Shown piece after piece: positions 26,051 to 34,230 of a stretch of 64,000 nt of DNA. This DNA is from Lysobacter sp. 5GHs7-4 (GTDB lineage Bacteria; Pseudomonadota; Gammaproteobacteria; Xanthomonadales; Xanthomonadaceae): the NCBI RefSeq assembly GCF_021284765.1, contig NZ_CP089924.1, positions 3,676,001 to 3,740,000 of the forward strand. The letters are read 5' to 3'. Below the pieces are notes generated by a model. The model was not told the origin of the DNA. It saw only the letters and a list, made by a program, of their open reading frames with translations, and searched no databases. Each line of letters starts with the position of its first letter. Position 1 is the stretch's first letter. The translations under genes were made by a program, and so were the position numbers.

Positions 26051-26515
26051 ATGACGGCGCCGCCCGCGCGGCTGGTGCTGGACACCAACGTCTGCCTGGA
26101 CCTGTTCGTGTTCCGCGACCCGCGCACGCGCGCGCTGGCCGACGCGCTGGCCAGCGGCCGCGTCGAGGCGGTCAGCGACGCCGACTGCCGCGACGAATGG
26201 CTGCGCGTGCTCACGTATCCGCAACTGGGCCTGGATGCGCAGGCGCAGGCCGCGGCATTGCAGGCCTACGACGCCTGCGTGCGCGTGCTGGCCGAAACCG
26301 AGCGCCGCCCGCAACCCGAACCCGCGCTGCCGCGCTGCGCCGATCCGGACGATCAGAAATTTCTCGAGCTGGCCTACGCCGCCGACGCCGCCTGCCTGCT
26401 CAGCCGCGATCACGCCCTGACCGTGCTGGGCCGCCGCAACGCGCGCGCGGGCTTGTTCGAGATCATGACGCCGCAGGCCTGGGCCGGCGTGGACGCCTAC
26501 CGCCACGGCGCCTGA
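26051..26515 (+). CDS. PIN-domain (putative toxin, COG1569) protein
   Basis: This 154-residue protein has the PIN nuclease fold. The first catalytic Asp11 lies in RLVLDTNVCLDLF, acidic residues in PDDQKFLELAYAADA (about 101-115), and the last in LLSRDHALTVLG. Such proteins are Mg-dependent RNases, often toxins of toxin-antitoxin pairs. No antitoxin-like gene lies on either side: upstream is a lipoprotein and downstream an AraC regulator. It is therefore an orphan PIN, possibly a housekeeping RNase. Start ATG 26051; a GTG at 26042 would add three residues. Confidence 0.8.
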   Translation: MTAPPARLVLDTNVCLDLFVFRDPRTRALADALASGRVEAVSDADCRDEWLRVLTYPQLGLDAQAQAAALQAYDACVRVLAETERRPQPEPALPRCADPDDQKFLELAYAADAACLLSRDHALTVLGRRNARAGLFEIMTPQAWAGVDAYRHGA

Positions 26516-26558
26516 GTCTGCCGGCGGCCGTCCTGTCCGCGCATGCGATACTCGCCGC

Positions 26559-27383
26559 ATGCAAGGCGTACCCGAACACTTCGTCCACGCCCACGACGCC
26601 GCCGAGTTCCGGCAGCCCGCGCATCGCCGCGGCATCGAGTTGTACCGCGCCCACATCGTCCGCCACGCCTTCGACCCGCACACGCACGAGGCCTACGGCC
26701 TGGGCGCGATCGAGTCGGGCGTAGAGCGCTTCCGTTACCGCGGCAGCGAGCATCTGGCGCCGCCGGATTCGCTGGTGATGATGAACCCCGACGTGCTGCA
26801 CACCGGCCGCGCCGAGACCGAGGGCGGCTGGCGCTACCGCATGGCCTATGTCGATCCTGACCTGGCCGCCGAGATCACCGGCGAACCGGGCTGGTGGTTC
26901 GACGACGCCGTGCGCCACGACCCCGCACGCGCACGCCGCATCAGCGCGCGCCTGGATGCGCTGTGGCATGCGCGCGAACCGCTGGCGTTCGACAGCCAGC
27001 TGGCCGCATTGCTGGAGGAGTTCCGCGATCACGCGCGCGTGCCGCAACGCGCGCGCGCCGAGGCCGCGCCGCGCTTCGCCCAGGTGATCGAGTATCTGCG
27101 CGCGCATCTGGCCGAACGTCTGAGCCTGGAAGCGCTGGCCGCCGTCGCCGGGCTCAGCCCCTTCCATTTCCTGCGCCGTTTCCGCGACCACTACCACGTC
27201 ACCCCGCAGCAGATGCTGATGGCGCTGCGCCTGTACCAGGCCAAGCGCCTGCTCGCCGACGGCGTCGCGCCGGCGCAGGTCGCGGCCGATACCGGGCTGA
27301 CCGACCAGGCCCATCTGACCCGCGCCTTCGCCAGCCGCTACGGCATCACGCCGGCGCGCTACCGCAAGCAGCTGCGCGGCTAA
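26559..27383 (+). CDS. AraC-family transcriptional regulator
   Basis: This 274-residue regulator has an N-terminal cupin-like sensor (HIVRHAFDPHTHEAYGLGAI, about 30-49, and PPDSLVMMNPDVLHTG, about 68-83) and a C-terminal double helix-turn-helix (about 175-274). The helices are LSLEALAAVAGLSPFHFLRR and APAQVAADTGLTDQAHLTRA, ending PARYRKQLRG. The closely spaced divergence-free arrangement with the EamA transporter 52 bp downstream suggests it controls that transporter. AraC regulators next to EamA or LysE exporters commonly respond to the exported compound. Confidence 0.85.
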   Translation: MQGVPEHFVHAHDAAEFRQPAHRRGIELYRAHIVRHAFDPHTHEAYGLGAIESGVERFRYRGSEHLAPPDSLVMMNPDVLHTGRAETEGGWRYRMAYVDPDLAAEITGEPGWWFDDAVRHDPARARRISARLDALWHAREPLAFDSQLAALLEEFRDHARVPQRARAEAAPRFAQVIEYLRAHLAERLSLEALAAVAGLSPFHFLRRFRDHYHVTPQQMLMALRLYQAKRLLADGVAPAQVAADTGLTDQAHLTRAFASRYGITPARYRKQLRG

Positions 27384-27435
27384 CGGGCGCAATCTCGTAC
27401 AAGAAATCCCGCCGCGCCGGCGCCATGCTGCGGCC

Positions 27436-28395
27436 ATGCTGATCGGAACCCTCTACGCACTGCTGGCCGGCCTGATCTGGGGCCTGGTCTTCGTCGGCCC
27501 GCTGCTGCTGCCCGAGTACCCGGCCGCCTTGCAGTCGGTCGGACGCTACCTGGCGTTCGGCCTGATCGCGCTGCCGCTGGCCTGGCTGGACCGCGATGCG
27601 CTGCGCCAGCTCCAGCGCGCCGACTGGATCGAAGCGCTCAAGCTCAGCGCGATCGGCAACCTGCTCTATTACCTGTGCCTGGCCGGCGCGATCCAGCGCG
27701 CGGGCGGGCCGTTGCCGACCATGATCATCGGCACCCTGCCGGTGCTGATCGCGATCGCCGCCAACCGCCGCAACGCGCAGCGCGACGGCCGTCTGCCGTG
27801 GGCCCGGCTGGCGCCGTCGCTGCTGCTGATCGGCGCCGGCATCGCCTGCGTCAACCAGGTCGAACTGCAAGCGCTGCTGGCCGACCGCGACGCCGACCTG
27901 CGCCGCTATCTCAGCGGCGGCCTGCTGGCGATCGGTGCGCTGATCTGCTGGACCTGGTATCCGCTGCGCAACGCCGACTGGCTGCGCGCCCACCCGGGCC
28001 GCAACCCGCGCACCTGGGCCACCGCCCAAGGCCTGGCGACGCTGCCGCTGGCGCTGCTGGGCTACGCCCTGCTGTGGGGCGGCAGCGCGGTCGGCGGCAG
28101 CGAATTCCCGATGCCGTTCGGCCCGCGCCCGGCGTTCTTCATCGGTCTGATGGTGGCGATCGGCCTGCTCGCCTCGTGGGTCGGCACCTTGTGCTGGAAC
28201 GAGGCCAGCCAGCGCCTGCCGACCGCCTTGGCCGGCCAGCTGATCGTGTTCGAAACGCTGTTCGCGCTGGCCTACGCCTTCATCCTGCGCGGCGCGATGC
28301 CGCGCCCGCTGACCCTGCTGGGCATAGGCCTGCTGATCGCCGGCGTGCTGTGGGCGCTACGGGTCAAACCGGTGCCCGCCACGCCCGCGCATTGA
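27436..28395 (+). CDS. EamA-family (DMT) transporter
   Basis: This 319-residue inner-membrane protein has the ten-helix duplicated EamA architecture: LYALLAGLIWGLVFVGPLLL at the N-terminus, an inner repeat end QRAGGPLPTMIIGTLPVLIA (about 90-109), and the second repeat ending FETLFALAYAFILRGAMPRP (about 272-291), TLLGIGLLIAGVLWAL. These are drug/metabolite exporters with unknown substrates. An in-frame-shifted ATG at 27425 lies close by, but 27436 gives the usual N-terminus. The neighbour upstream is an AraC regulator; the gene converges on the DUF5916 gene with only 9 bp between stops. Confidence 0.85.
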   Translation: MLIGTLYALLAGLIWGLVFVGPLLLPEYPAALQSVGRYLAFGLIALPLAWLDRDALRQLQRADWIEALKLSAIGNLLYYLCLAGAIQRAGGPLPTMIIGTLPVLIAIAANRRNAQRDGRLPWARLAPSLLLIGAGIACVNQVELQALLADRDADLRRYLSGGLLAIGALICWTWYPLRNADWLRAHPGRNPRTWATAQGLATLPLALLGYALLWGGSAVGGSEFPMPFGPRPAFFIGLMVAIGLLASWVGTLCWNEASQRLPTALAGQLIVFETLFALAYAFILRGAMPRPLTLLGIGLLIAGVLWALRVKPVPATPAH

Positions 28396-28404
28396 CCGCC
28401 GCGC

Positions 28405-30660
28405 TCAGATCTCGAAGCGGTACGACAGCTTGACCAGCAGTTGCTCGCTGTCGCGCAAATCGAAGGCGTCGCGGAACTCTCGCCCGGCGCTGCCCTGCAA
28501 CTCCAGTCCTTCCTCGAACAAGTCGCCGCCGCGCACGTAAGCGATGTACAGGTGCGACAACGGCGCCAGCTCGTAGCGGTAGCGGATCTGGAAGCCGAGG
28601 TTGCGCAGGTTGAAGTCGGGAATCGACTCGGCGACCTTGAGCGGGCGACCGTCGGCGGCCACGCGGTAGGCCTGGCGGCTGCGCGCATCCAGGCCGATCG
28701 CCTCCAGGCGCACGCGCAGCTCCTGCTTGTCGTCGATCAGCCACACCGAACCGGCGTTGAGCGAGATCATGTTGGAGCGGAAGCTGCCCAGCAGGTTGCC
28801 GCCGCGCCACAGCAGCCAGTCCGGGTTGTGCGAGATCTCTATGCCGCTGAAGAAGCTCAGGCGGTCGCTGGCGTTGTAGCGCGGCTCGAAGTACAGCCGC
28901 GACTTGCCCTCGTCCATGCCGCCCAGGCCTTCGGCCGCGTACTGGGCCTCGCCGTAGAACGACCAGCGCCCGTCGTTCTGGCGCGGACGGAAACGTTCGT
29001 AATACAGGTACAGCTTGGCCGGCACGTCGACCACGCCGTTGCCGCGCGTGATCAGGTCGTCGTGGCCGGAACTCCAGGCCGCGATCTCGGCGAACTCGTT
29101 GCCGCCGTCGCGCAGGTCGCTGCGGCGGTTGATCGCGAAGGCGTCGGCGATGTACACGCCCTGGTCGTTGTAGCGGCGCGAGACCGCGTAGTGGAAATCC
29201 TTGCCGGCGTAGATCGAATCGGCCGGCAGATCGGTCACCCGGTGCGCCAGGTCGTAGCGCAGGTAATTGAAGTTGTTGCGCTCGAGGTAGCCGAAGTCGT
29301 TGAGCTGAAGATCGCGGCCCAGGTGCAGCGCGTACAGCTGATGACGCCAGCCGTTGCCCATGTCGTAGTCCATGCGCACCTGCGCGCCGCTGTCGCGGAT
29401 GCCGCGGCCGGCCTGATCGACGTCGGAGGCGACCACGGTGCTGCGGATCGACCACTGCGAATTCGGCGTCCAGCGGTGGTCGAACTCGTACACCGTGGCC
29501 TCGCGGTCCAGGAACGGCCGGTTCACGCGTGTGACCATCGCGCCCACGCCCTGCTCGGCGAAGTCGCGGGTGGCGCGCACGGCGTAGAAGTCGCGCCCGA
29601 CCTCATCGGCCTCGTTGGCCGCGAACACGCCGTAGTTGAAACCGGCGGCGCTGCCGTTGAGCTTGATCGCGGCGGTGACGTCGCCGGAGCCGGTGCCGTC
29701 GTCGTTCCTGCCGCCGACGCGGCGCGTGTAGATCAAGCGGCTGTTGTTGTTGAGCGAACCGAAGGGCACGTCGAAGAAGCCCTGGTTCTCGGTGAAGAAC
29801 GGGCGCTTGTCGCTGAAGAAGGTTTCGGTGGCGCTGAAATTGACCGTGAGCTCGTCGCTCTCGACCTGGCCGAAGTCGGGGTTGACCGTCGCACTGAGCT
29901 GGAAGCGGCCGTTGGGCTTCCAGAACAGGTCCGCGCCGCCGTCGAAATCGCTGCCCTTGCCGACCGCGTCGTAAACGCCTGACACGTAGGGCGTGATCGC
30001 CAACAGCGACTGGCTGTAGGCCGGCACCTCGACGCGCTCGAACGCGGTCAGGAAGCGGCTTTCGTTGAAGCCCACCGCCGGCCACGACGCACGCTCGCCG
30101 GTGGCGCCGATCACCCGGTCCAGCGACACGCCCAGGGTGCGCTTGCCGCCGGCCGCCTCGCGCATCGGCGCGATGTGCCAGGGAATCAGCAGCTCGGCGT
30201 ACCAGCCGCTCTCGTCCTCGCTGGTGGCATGGCGCCAATCGCCGTCCCAGTCGTCGTTGAACTGGTTCTCGTTGGTGATGGTGGTGTCGATGATGCTGTT
30301 GGACAGCAGCACCGTGAAGTTGTAGCCGTTGCGGCCGTCGCCGTCGAAATCGACGTACAGGTTGACCCGGTCCACCGGCCCGCCCTGGTCGCGCTGGGCG
30401 AACTGGCGCCGGCGCGGAATGCTGGTGGGCTGGGTGTTGCGGAAGCCGATCGCCAGGCCCTCGGGCGTGGCCAGCAGCAGCGCCTCGGTCGGCTGCGGCG
30501 CCGGCGCGCGCGACAAGGGCTGGGTCAGGCGGAAATCGGTGATGCGCTGCGCGCCTTCCCACTCGGCGGGATCCAGGCGGCCGTCGATTTCCACCGCCTG
30601 CGCGAGCGGCGCGGCGCCGACTAGCGCGGCGAGTATGGCCAGGGTCAGGGGTGCGCGCAT
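28405..30660 (-). CDS. DUF5916 outer-membrane protein with CBM9-like domain
   Basis: This 751-residue exported protein has a signal peptide (LAILAALVGAAPLAQA), then a carbohydrate-binding-family-9-like domain (about 24-215). That domain opens VEIDGRLDPAEWEGAQRITD and contains NLYVDFDGDGRNGYNFTVLL. A long beta-rich region follows, with the DUF5916 hallmark PDFGQVESDELTVNFSATET (about 256-275) and FFSDKRPFFTENQGFFDV. It ends with alternating strands and a C-terminal aromatic-basic residue pattern (LLVKLSYRFEI) like outer-membrane barrels. This family is common in Xanthomonadaceae and Bacteroidetes; its biochemical role is not established. It stands alone, convergent with the EamA gene. Confidence 0.85.
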   Translation of the reverse strand: MRAPLTLAILAALVGAAPLAQAVEIDGRLDPAEWEGAQRITDFRLTQPLSRAPAPQPTEALLLATPEGLAIGFRNTQPTSIPRRRQFAQRDQGGPVDRVNLYVDFDGDGRNGYNFTVLLSNSIIDTTITNENQFNDDWDGDWRHATSEDESGWYAELLIPWHIAPMREAAGGKRTLGVSLDRVIGATGERASWPAVGFNESRFLTAFERVEVPAYSQSLLAITPYVSGVYDAVGKGSDFDGGADLFWKPNGRFQLSATVNPDFGQVESDELTVNFSATETFFSDKRPFFTENQGFFDVPFGSLNNNSRLIYTRRVGGRNDDGTGSGDVTAAIKLNGSAAGFNYGVFAANEADEVGRDFYAVRATRDFAEQGVGAMVTRVNRPFLDREATVYEFDHRWTPNSQWSIRSTVVASDVDQAGRGIRDSGAQVRMDYDMGNGWRHQLYALHLGRDLQLNDFGYLERNNFNYLRYDLAHRVTDLPADSIYAGKDFHYAVSRRYNDQGVYIADAFAINRRSDLRDGGNEFAEIAAWSSGHDDLITRGNGVVDVPAKLYLYYERFRPRQNDGRWSFYGEAQYAAEGLGGMDEGKSRLYFEPRYNASDRLSFFSGIEISHNPDWLLWRGGNLLGSFRSNMISLNAGSVWLIDDKQELRVRLEAIGLDARSRQAYRVAADGRPLKVAESIPDFNLRNLGFQIRYRYELAPLSHLYIAYVRGGDLFEEGLELQGSAGREFRDAFDLRDSEQLLVKLSYRFEI

Positions 30661-30921
30661 GGCGGATGCCTCGGTACTGATGGGGTTGGCCGCCGCAAAC
30701 CGCAGCGCGGACGTCCGGCATCGCTGGGATGCAAACGCCTGCTAAAAGGTTGCGTGTGGTGCTGACTCTGGCGGTTGCGCAGCCCGAGCGTGGCGAAGCC
30801 TAGACGGCGTGCGTCCGGTTACCGCATGGCAAAAGTCATGGCAACCATCGGCAGGGTTTGCGCATCCGCCGTTGGCACGGATTCTGCCTCGTCAAGGTGC
30901 GCGCGACCGCGGGCGCTTGTT

Positions 30922-32145
30922 TCAAGGCGCGGTGGCGTCGTGGGACACGAAAGCGACTTCGCCGGTGGGCAATTCCAGCCATTCCGGATGCGCCAAGGCG
31001 CGCGCGATGTCGGCTTGGCCAGACAGCCAGTGTTCACGCATCGCGACCCGGCCGAACTGGTAGTCCTTGAAGTGGCCGATGCGCGCGCGTTCGCGATAGA
31101 TCAGATGGATCACGCTGTAGCGGCGGTCGCAGGCCAGCTGCGCGGCGTACTGCGCCCAGGGATTGCTGCGGCGCACGTCCTCCGGGATCTCTTCCAGCAG
31201 TTCGCGCAGCAGGCGCCGGTAGTGCTGGGCCACGCGCTGGGTCTCGGTGATCAGCCGTGTACGGCTGGAGTACTGAATCTCTTTCTGCCGCTCGGCCACG
31301 TCCAGCAGCGTCTGCGGCAGCTCGCCCTGCGCGCTCCACAGATCGACCTGGAACACCAGGGTGTCGCGGCGCGGCTCGCTGGCCAGCACCTGCGACAGCG
31401 GCGTGTTCGACACCAGGCCGCCGTCCCAGTAGTACTCGCCGTCGATCTCCACCGCCGGAAACGCCGGCGGCAGCGCACCGGAGGCGAGGATGTGGCGCGC
31501 GTCCAGGCGCATCTGCGTGTTGTCGAAATACTCCAGATTGCCGGTGCGCACGTTGACCGCGCCCACCGAGACCCGGATGCCGCCGTCGTTGAGGCGGTCG
31601 AAATCGACCATGCGCTGCAAGGTCGCGATCATCGGCGCGGTGTCGTACCAACTGGCCTGCGCCGGACCCGGCGCGGCCAACGGATCCCAACCGCGCGGCT
31701 GGTAGAAACCGCGCTGGCCTTCGACCAGCGCGCGCCAGGCTTCCCAGGTGTCCAGCCAGGCGCGCAGTTCGTCGCCCAGCCCGGCGTAGCGCGCCTCCTG
31801 GCCCAGCGTGGTCGCCGGCAGCAGGGTCGGCTGCGAAATCGTGTCCCAGAACTCGCGCAGCGCCTCGACCCGCCGCCCGGGCGGATTGCCGGCGATGATC
31901 GCGGTGTTGAAGGCGCCGATCGAGATCCCGGCCAGCCAGTCGGGCGCGACGCCGGCCTCGTCCAGGCCCTGGTAGACGCCGGCCTGGTAGGCGCCCAGGG
32001 CGCCGCCGCCCTGCAGCACCAGGGCGGTGCGCTCGGGACGGCGCTGCGGCGGCGGGACGGCGGTGTTTCGGGCGGGCGCGGCGTTTTTCACCCTCGCGCG
32101 CTTGCGCGGGAGCGAAGCAGCACGCTTGCCCGGAGTGTCGGCCAT
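30922..32145 (-). CDS. Patatin-like phospholipase with DUF3734 tail
   Basis: This 407-residue protein has a patatin domain: ALVLQGGGALGAYQAGVYQG (about 41-60) with the oxyanion glycines, nucleophile Ser in AGISIGAFN (about 72-80), and the catalytic Asp in YYWDGGLVSNTP. The C-terminal DUF3734-type region includes RRSNPWAQYAAQLACDRR. The N-terminal 35 residues are basic and Ala-rich with no clear signal peptide. The catalytic dyad is complete. It starts 10 bp after the 3-hydroxybutyrate dehydrogenase gene on the same strand. A bdhA-patD operon of this kind is known in Legionella pneumophila. A link to polyhydroxybutyrate or lipid breakdown is suggested by context. Confidence 0.87.
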   Translation of the reverse strand: MADTPGKRAASLPRKRARVKNAAPARNTAVPPPQRRPERTALVLQGGGALGAYQAGVYQGLDEAGVAPDWLAGISIGAFNTAIIAGNPPGRRVEALREFWDTISQPTLLPATTLGQEARYAGLGDELRAWLDTWEAWRALVEGQRGFYQPRGWDPLAAPGPAQASWYDTAPMIATLQRMVDFDRLNDGGIRVSVGAVNVRTGNLEYFDNTQMRLDARHILASGALPPAFPAVEIDGEYYWDGGLVSNTPLSQVLASEPRRDTLVFQVDLWSAQGELPQTLLDVAERQKEIQYSSRTRLITETQRVAQHYRRLLRELLEEIPEDVRRSNPWAQYAAQLACDRRYSVIHLIYRERARIGHFKDYQFGRVAMREHWLSGQADIARALAHPEWLELPTGEVAFVSHDATAP

Positions 32146-32154
32146 GCGGCGACC

Positions 32155-32940
32155 TTACTGCATGTACCAGCCGTGGCTGACCACGATGCTCTGCCCGGTC
32201 AGGGCCGCGCTGGGGAACTCGGACAGGAAGCGCACGGTCTTGGCCACATCCTCGACGGTGGTGAACACGCCGTCGACGGTGTTGCCCAGCATGACCTTGC
32301 GGATCACTTCGTCCTCGCTGATGCCCAGCTCCTTGGCCTGCTCGGGAATCTGCTTGTCGACCAGCGGCGTGCGCACGAAGCCCGGGCAGACCACGTGACT
32401 GCGCACACCGTGCTTGGCGCCTTCCTTGGCCAGCACCCGCGACAGGCCCAGCAGGCCGTGCTTGGCGGTGACGTAGGCCGACTTCAGCGGCGACGCCTCG
32501 TGCGAATGCACCGAGCCCATGTAGATCACGGTGCCGCCCTTGTTGTCGCGGTACATGTGCGGCAGCACCGCCTTGGTGGTCAGGAACGCGCCGTCCAGGT
32601 GGATCGCCAGCATCTTCTTCCAGTCGCCGAAGGCGTAGTTCTCGATCGGGTTGACGATCTGGATGCCGGCGTTGGAGATCAGGATATCGACGCCCCCCAG
32701 CTCGGCCACCACGCGCTCGATACCGGCGTTCACCGCCGCCTCGTCGGTCACGTCCATGGCCACGCCGATCGCGCGCCCGCCGGCGGCGACGATCTCGTCG
32801 GCCACGGCCTGGGCGCCGGCCTGGTTGAGGTCGGCGATGGCGATCGCGGCGCCGGCGCGGGCCAGCTCATGGGCGATTTCCTTGCCGATGCCGCTGGCGG
32901 CTCCGGTGACGACGGCGACCTGGCCTTGGATCGAACTCAT
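32155..32940 (-). CDS. bdhA: 3-hydroxybutyrate dehydrogenase
   Basis: This 261-residue short-chain dehydrogenase has the NAD-binding motif [14 protein letters not shown] (9-22), the NAG motif ILISNAGIQ, and the catalytic Ser, Tyr and Lys in [20 protein letters not shown]. The substrate-binding [20 protein letters not shown] and the C-terminal SHGWYMQ are diagnostic of D-3-hydroxybutyrate dehydrogenase, which oxidises 3-hydroxybutyrate to acetoacetate with NAD. Start ATG 32940; the longer upstream frame lacks homology. It is followed by the patatin gene after 10 bp, which is likely co-transcribed. No phaC or phaZ is in the window. Confidence 0.92.
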   Translation of the reverse strand: MSSIQGQVAVVTGAASGIGKEIAHELARAGAAIAIADLNQAGAQAVADEIVAAGGRAIGVAMDVTDEAAVNAGIERVVAELGGVDILISNAGIQIVNPIENYAFGDWKKMLAIHLDGAFLTTKAVLPHMYRDNKGGTVIYMGSVHSHEASPLKSAYVTAKHGLLGLSRVLAKEGAKHGVRSHVVCPGFVRTPLVDKQIPEQAKELGISEDEVIRKVMLGNTVDGVFTTVEDVAKTVRFLSEFPSAALTGQSIVVSHGWYMQ

Positions 32941-33160
32941 GATGGCTCCTGGGAATGCGTAGGGGGCGCGACGCAGCGGGCGCGAGAGCGGCCATTGTCG
33001 CCGCCCTGCGTTATCGCGGCGTTGCGGCGCGGGACCGCAGTGTCCCGCGAGCGCGGCGCGGCCGGCCATCGGCCATTGGTACCAACCGGCCCCGCGCGGC
33101 GCCCGCTTCTCTTACAGGAGCCGCGCCCGCTGCAGGGTCGGCGCAAGCCGAACTCGCTTC

Positions 33161-33247
33161 CTGTGGGAGCGGCGTGAGCCGCGATCGCGAATCCGCGCCT
33201 ACGGCGCAGGCTGGGGACGACGGTCGCGGCTGACGCCGCTCCTACCC
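33161..33247. repeat. Inverted repeat, GGAGCGGCG palindrome family, full copy
   Basis: GGGAGCGGCGTGAGCCGCGA near the left end and GGTCGCGGCTGACGCCGCTC followed by CTACCCC at the right end are reverse complements, with about 30 bp between. One arm recurs at 22221-22262. It occupies most of the 330-bp gap between the bdhA start and the SET gene stop; nothing else is evident in that gap. Confidence 0.75.
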
Positions 33248-33270
33248 CAAAGCAGGGCGCGCGCCCTGCC

Positions 33271-33825
33271 TCAATCCTTCTTGGACTTCTTCTTGTCCTT
33301 CTTTTTCTTCTTGTCCTTGTCCTTCTTCTTTTTCTTCTTGTCCTTCTTGTCTTTCTTGTCCTTCTTCGGCTGCAGCATGGTGCCGGTGCAGTTCTCGGCG
33401 CCGCAGCGGCACTCCCAGATCTGCTTCAGGCGCTTGGTGTGCTTCTCGGCCAGGGTGATGCCGTAGTTGTAGGACAGCTCCTCGCCCGGCTCGATCGTGC
33501 GGATCGCCTCGATGAAGACCCGGTCCTGGCGGCGGTCGTCGCCCTCGTCCTCGTCCAGCACCGCCTCGCAGTTGGGCGCGCAGCTGTGGTTGATCCAGCG
33601 CGCGCTGTTGCCCTCGAAATTGGCGTCGATCACGTACTCGTCGTTGAGCGTGAACAAGAAGGTATGGCCGGAGTCGGTGTCGCCCGAATCGCCCGCGTCC
33701 ACCTCCTCGTGGGTGCGGCGGCGGCCCTTGTACTCGATGACGCGCTCGCCCTTGGCGATCGGCGTGACGGCGAAGACGCCGTTACCGTGGATGGCGGAGC
33801 GGCGGGCGGCGATCTTGCGCGGCAT
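33271..33825 (-). CDS. SET-domain methyltransferase with poly-lysine/aspartate tail
   Basis: This protein of about 184 residues has a compact bacterial SET domain: SAIHGNGVFAVTPIAKGERV (10-29), the SAM-binding core RWINHSCAPNCEAVL (76-90) and the catalytic tyrosine region GEELSYNYG (114-122). The post-SET cysteines are ECRCGAENCTG (C139, C141, C146). The last 31 residues (154-184) are only Lys (23), Asp (7) and Ser (1). SET proteins methylate lysines. The tail resembles histone-H1-like or nucleoid-protein tails and could bind DNA or itself be a substrate. I chose the ATG at 33825 because SET homology begins immediately; an ATG at 33855 would add 10 residues. It diverges from the sufR promoter region. 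The target is unknown. Confidence 0.85.
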   Translation of the reverse strand: MPRKIAARRSAIHGNGVFAVTPIAKGERVIEYKGRRRTHEEVDAGDSGDTDSGHTFLFTLNDEYVIDANFEGNSARWINHSCAPNCEAVLDEDEGDDRRQDRVFIEAIRTIEPGEELSYNYGITLAEKHTKRLKQIWECRCGAENCTGTMLQPKKDKKDKKDKKKKKKDKDKKKKKDKKKSKKD

Positions 33826-34190
33826 GCGGTAGTCCAGACGGAGACGAACGCGCATTTTGACCGCAAACGCGCGTCCACGGCCATCGGCGATGGCGCATCG
33901 CTCGCACGAGCGCGATCGCCTCGCGCGTTTGCGCCCGCTCGCGCCGGCCGATCTGCGGAGCAAACGCGAGCGGCGATCGCGCTTGCGGCCCCGGCCACCG
34001 CGCACATACGTGGCGGCTAGGCGCATGTCGAACGAACCCCGGCACGCACACCCGCGCCTGCGCCGCTACCTACCGGTTCCTCGGCGTCCGCTGCCGATCC
34101 GGCCGGCGCCGTGCACGCCCTGACCCCCGCTACGCCGCGCCCCCGCCCTGAACCGCCTGAATGCGGCCCCTGGCCCCGCCCGCCCGGAAA
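33826..34190. other. Intergenic region between SET gene and sufR
   Basis: No convincing gene. It contains an imperfect inverted repeat with arms near 33908-33932 (GAGCGCGATCGCCTCGCGCG then TTTGC) and 33959-33984 (GCAAACGCGAGCGGCGATCG then CGC). The rest looks like ordinary spacer in high-GC DNA. The suf operator lies just downstream. Confidence 0.5.
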
Positions 34191-34209
34191 CCGTACAATT
34201 CCGGTACGG
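34191..34209 (+). promoter_or_regulatory. Predicted Rrf2 operator overlapping the suf -10 box
   Basis: CCGTAC-AATTCCG-GTACGG is a perfect 6-bp inverted repeat with a 7-bp centre. The sequence TACAAT (34194-34199), a good -10 element, lies inside the left half. Transcription would begin near 34205, about 25 nt before the sufR ATG (34231). An Rrf2 regulator bound here would block RNA polymerase, giving autoregulation of the suf operon. This is a prediction from position and symmetry. Confidence 0.6.
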
Positions 34210-34230
34210 ATTAAACCGACCGCACCGACC

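Noticed and set aside
26042-26515. A toxin-antitoxin module
   Set aside because: Only the PIN protein is present; no small antitoxin gene precedes or follows it.
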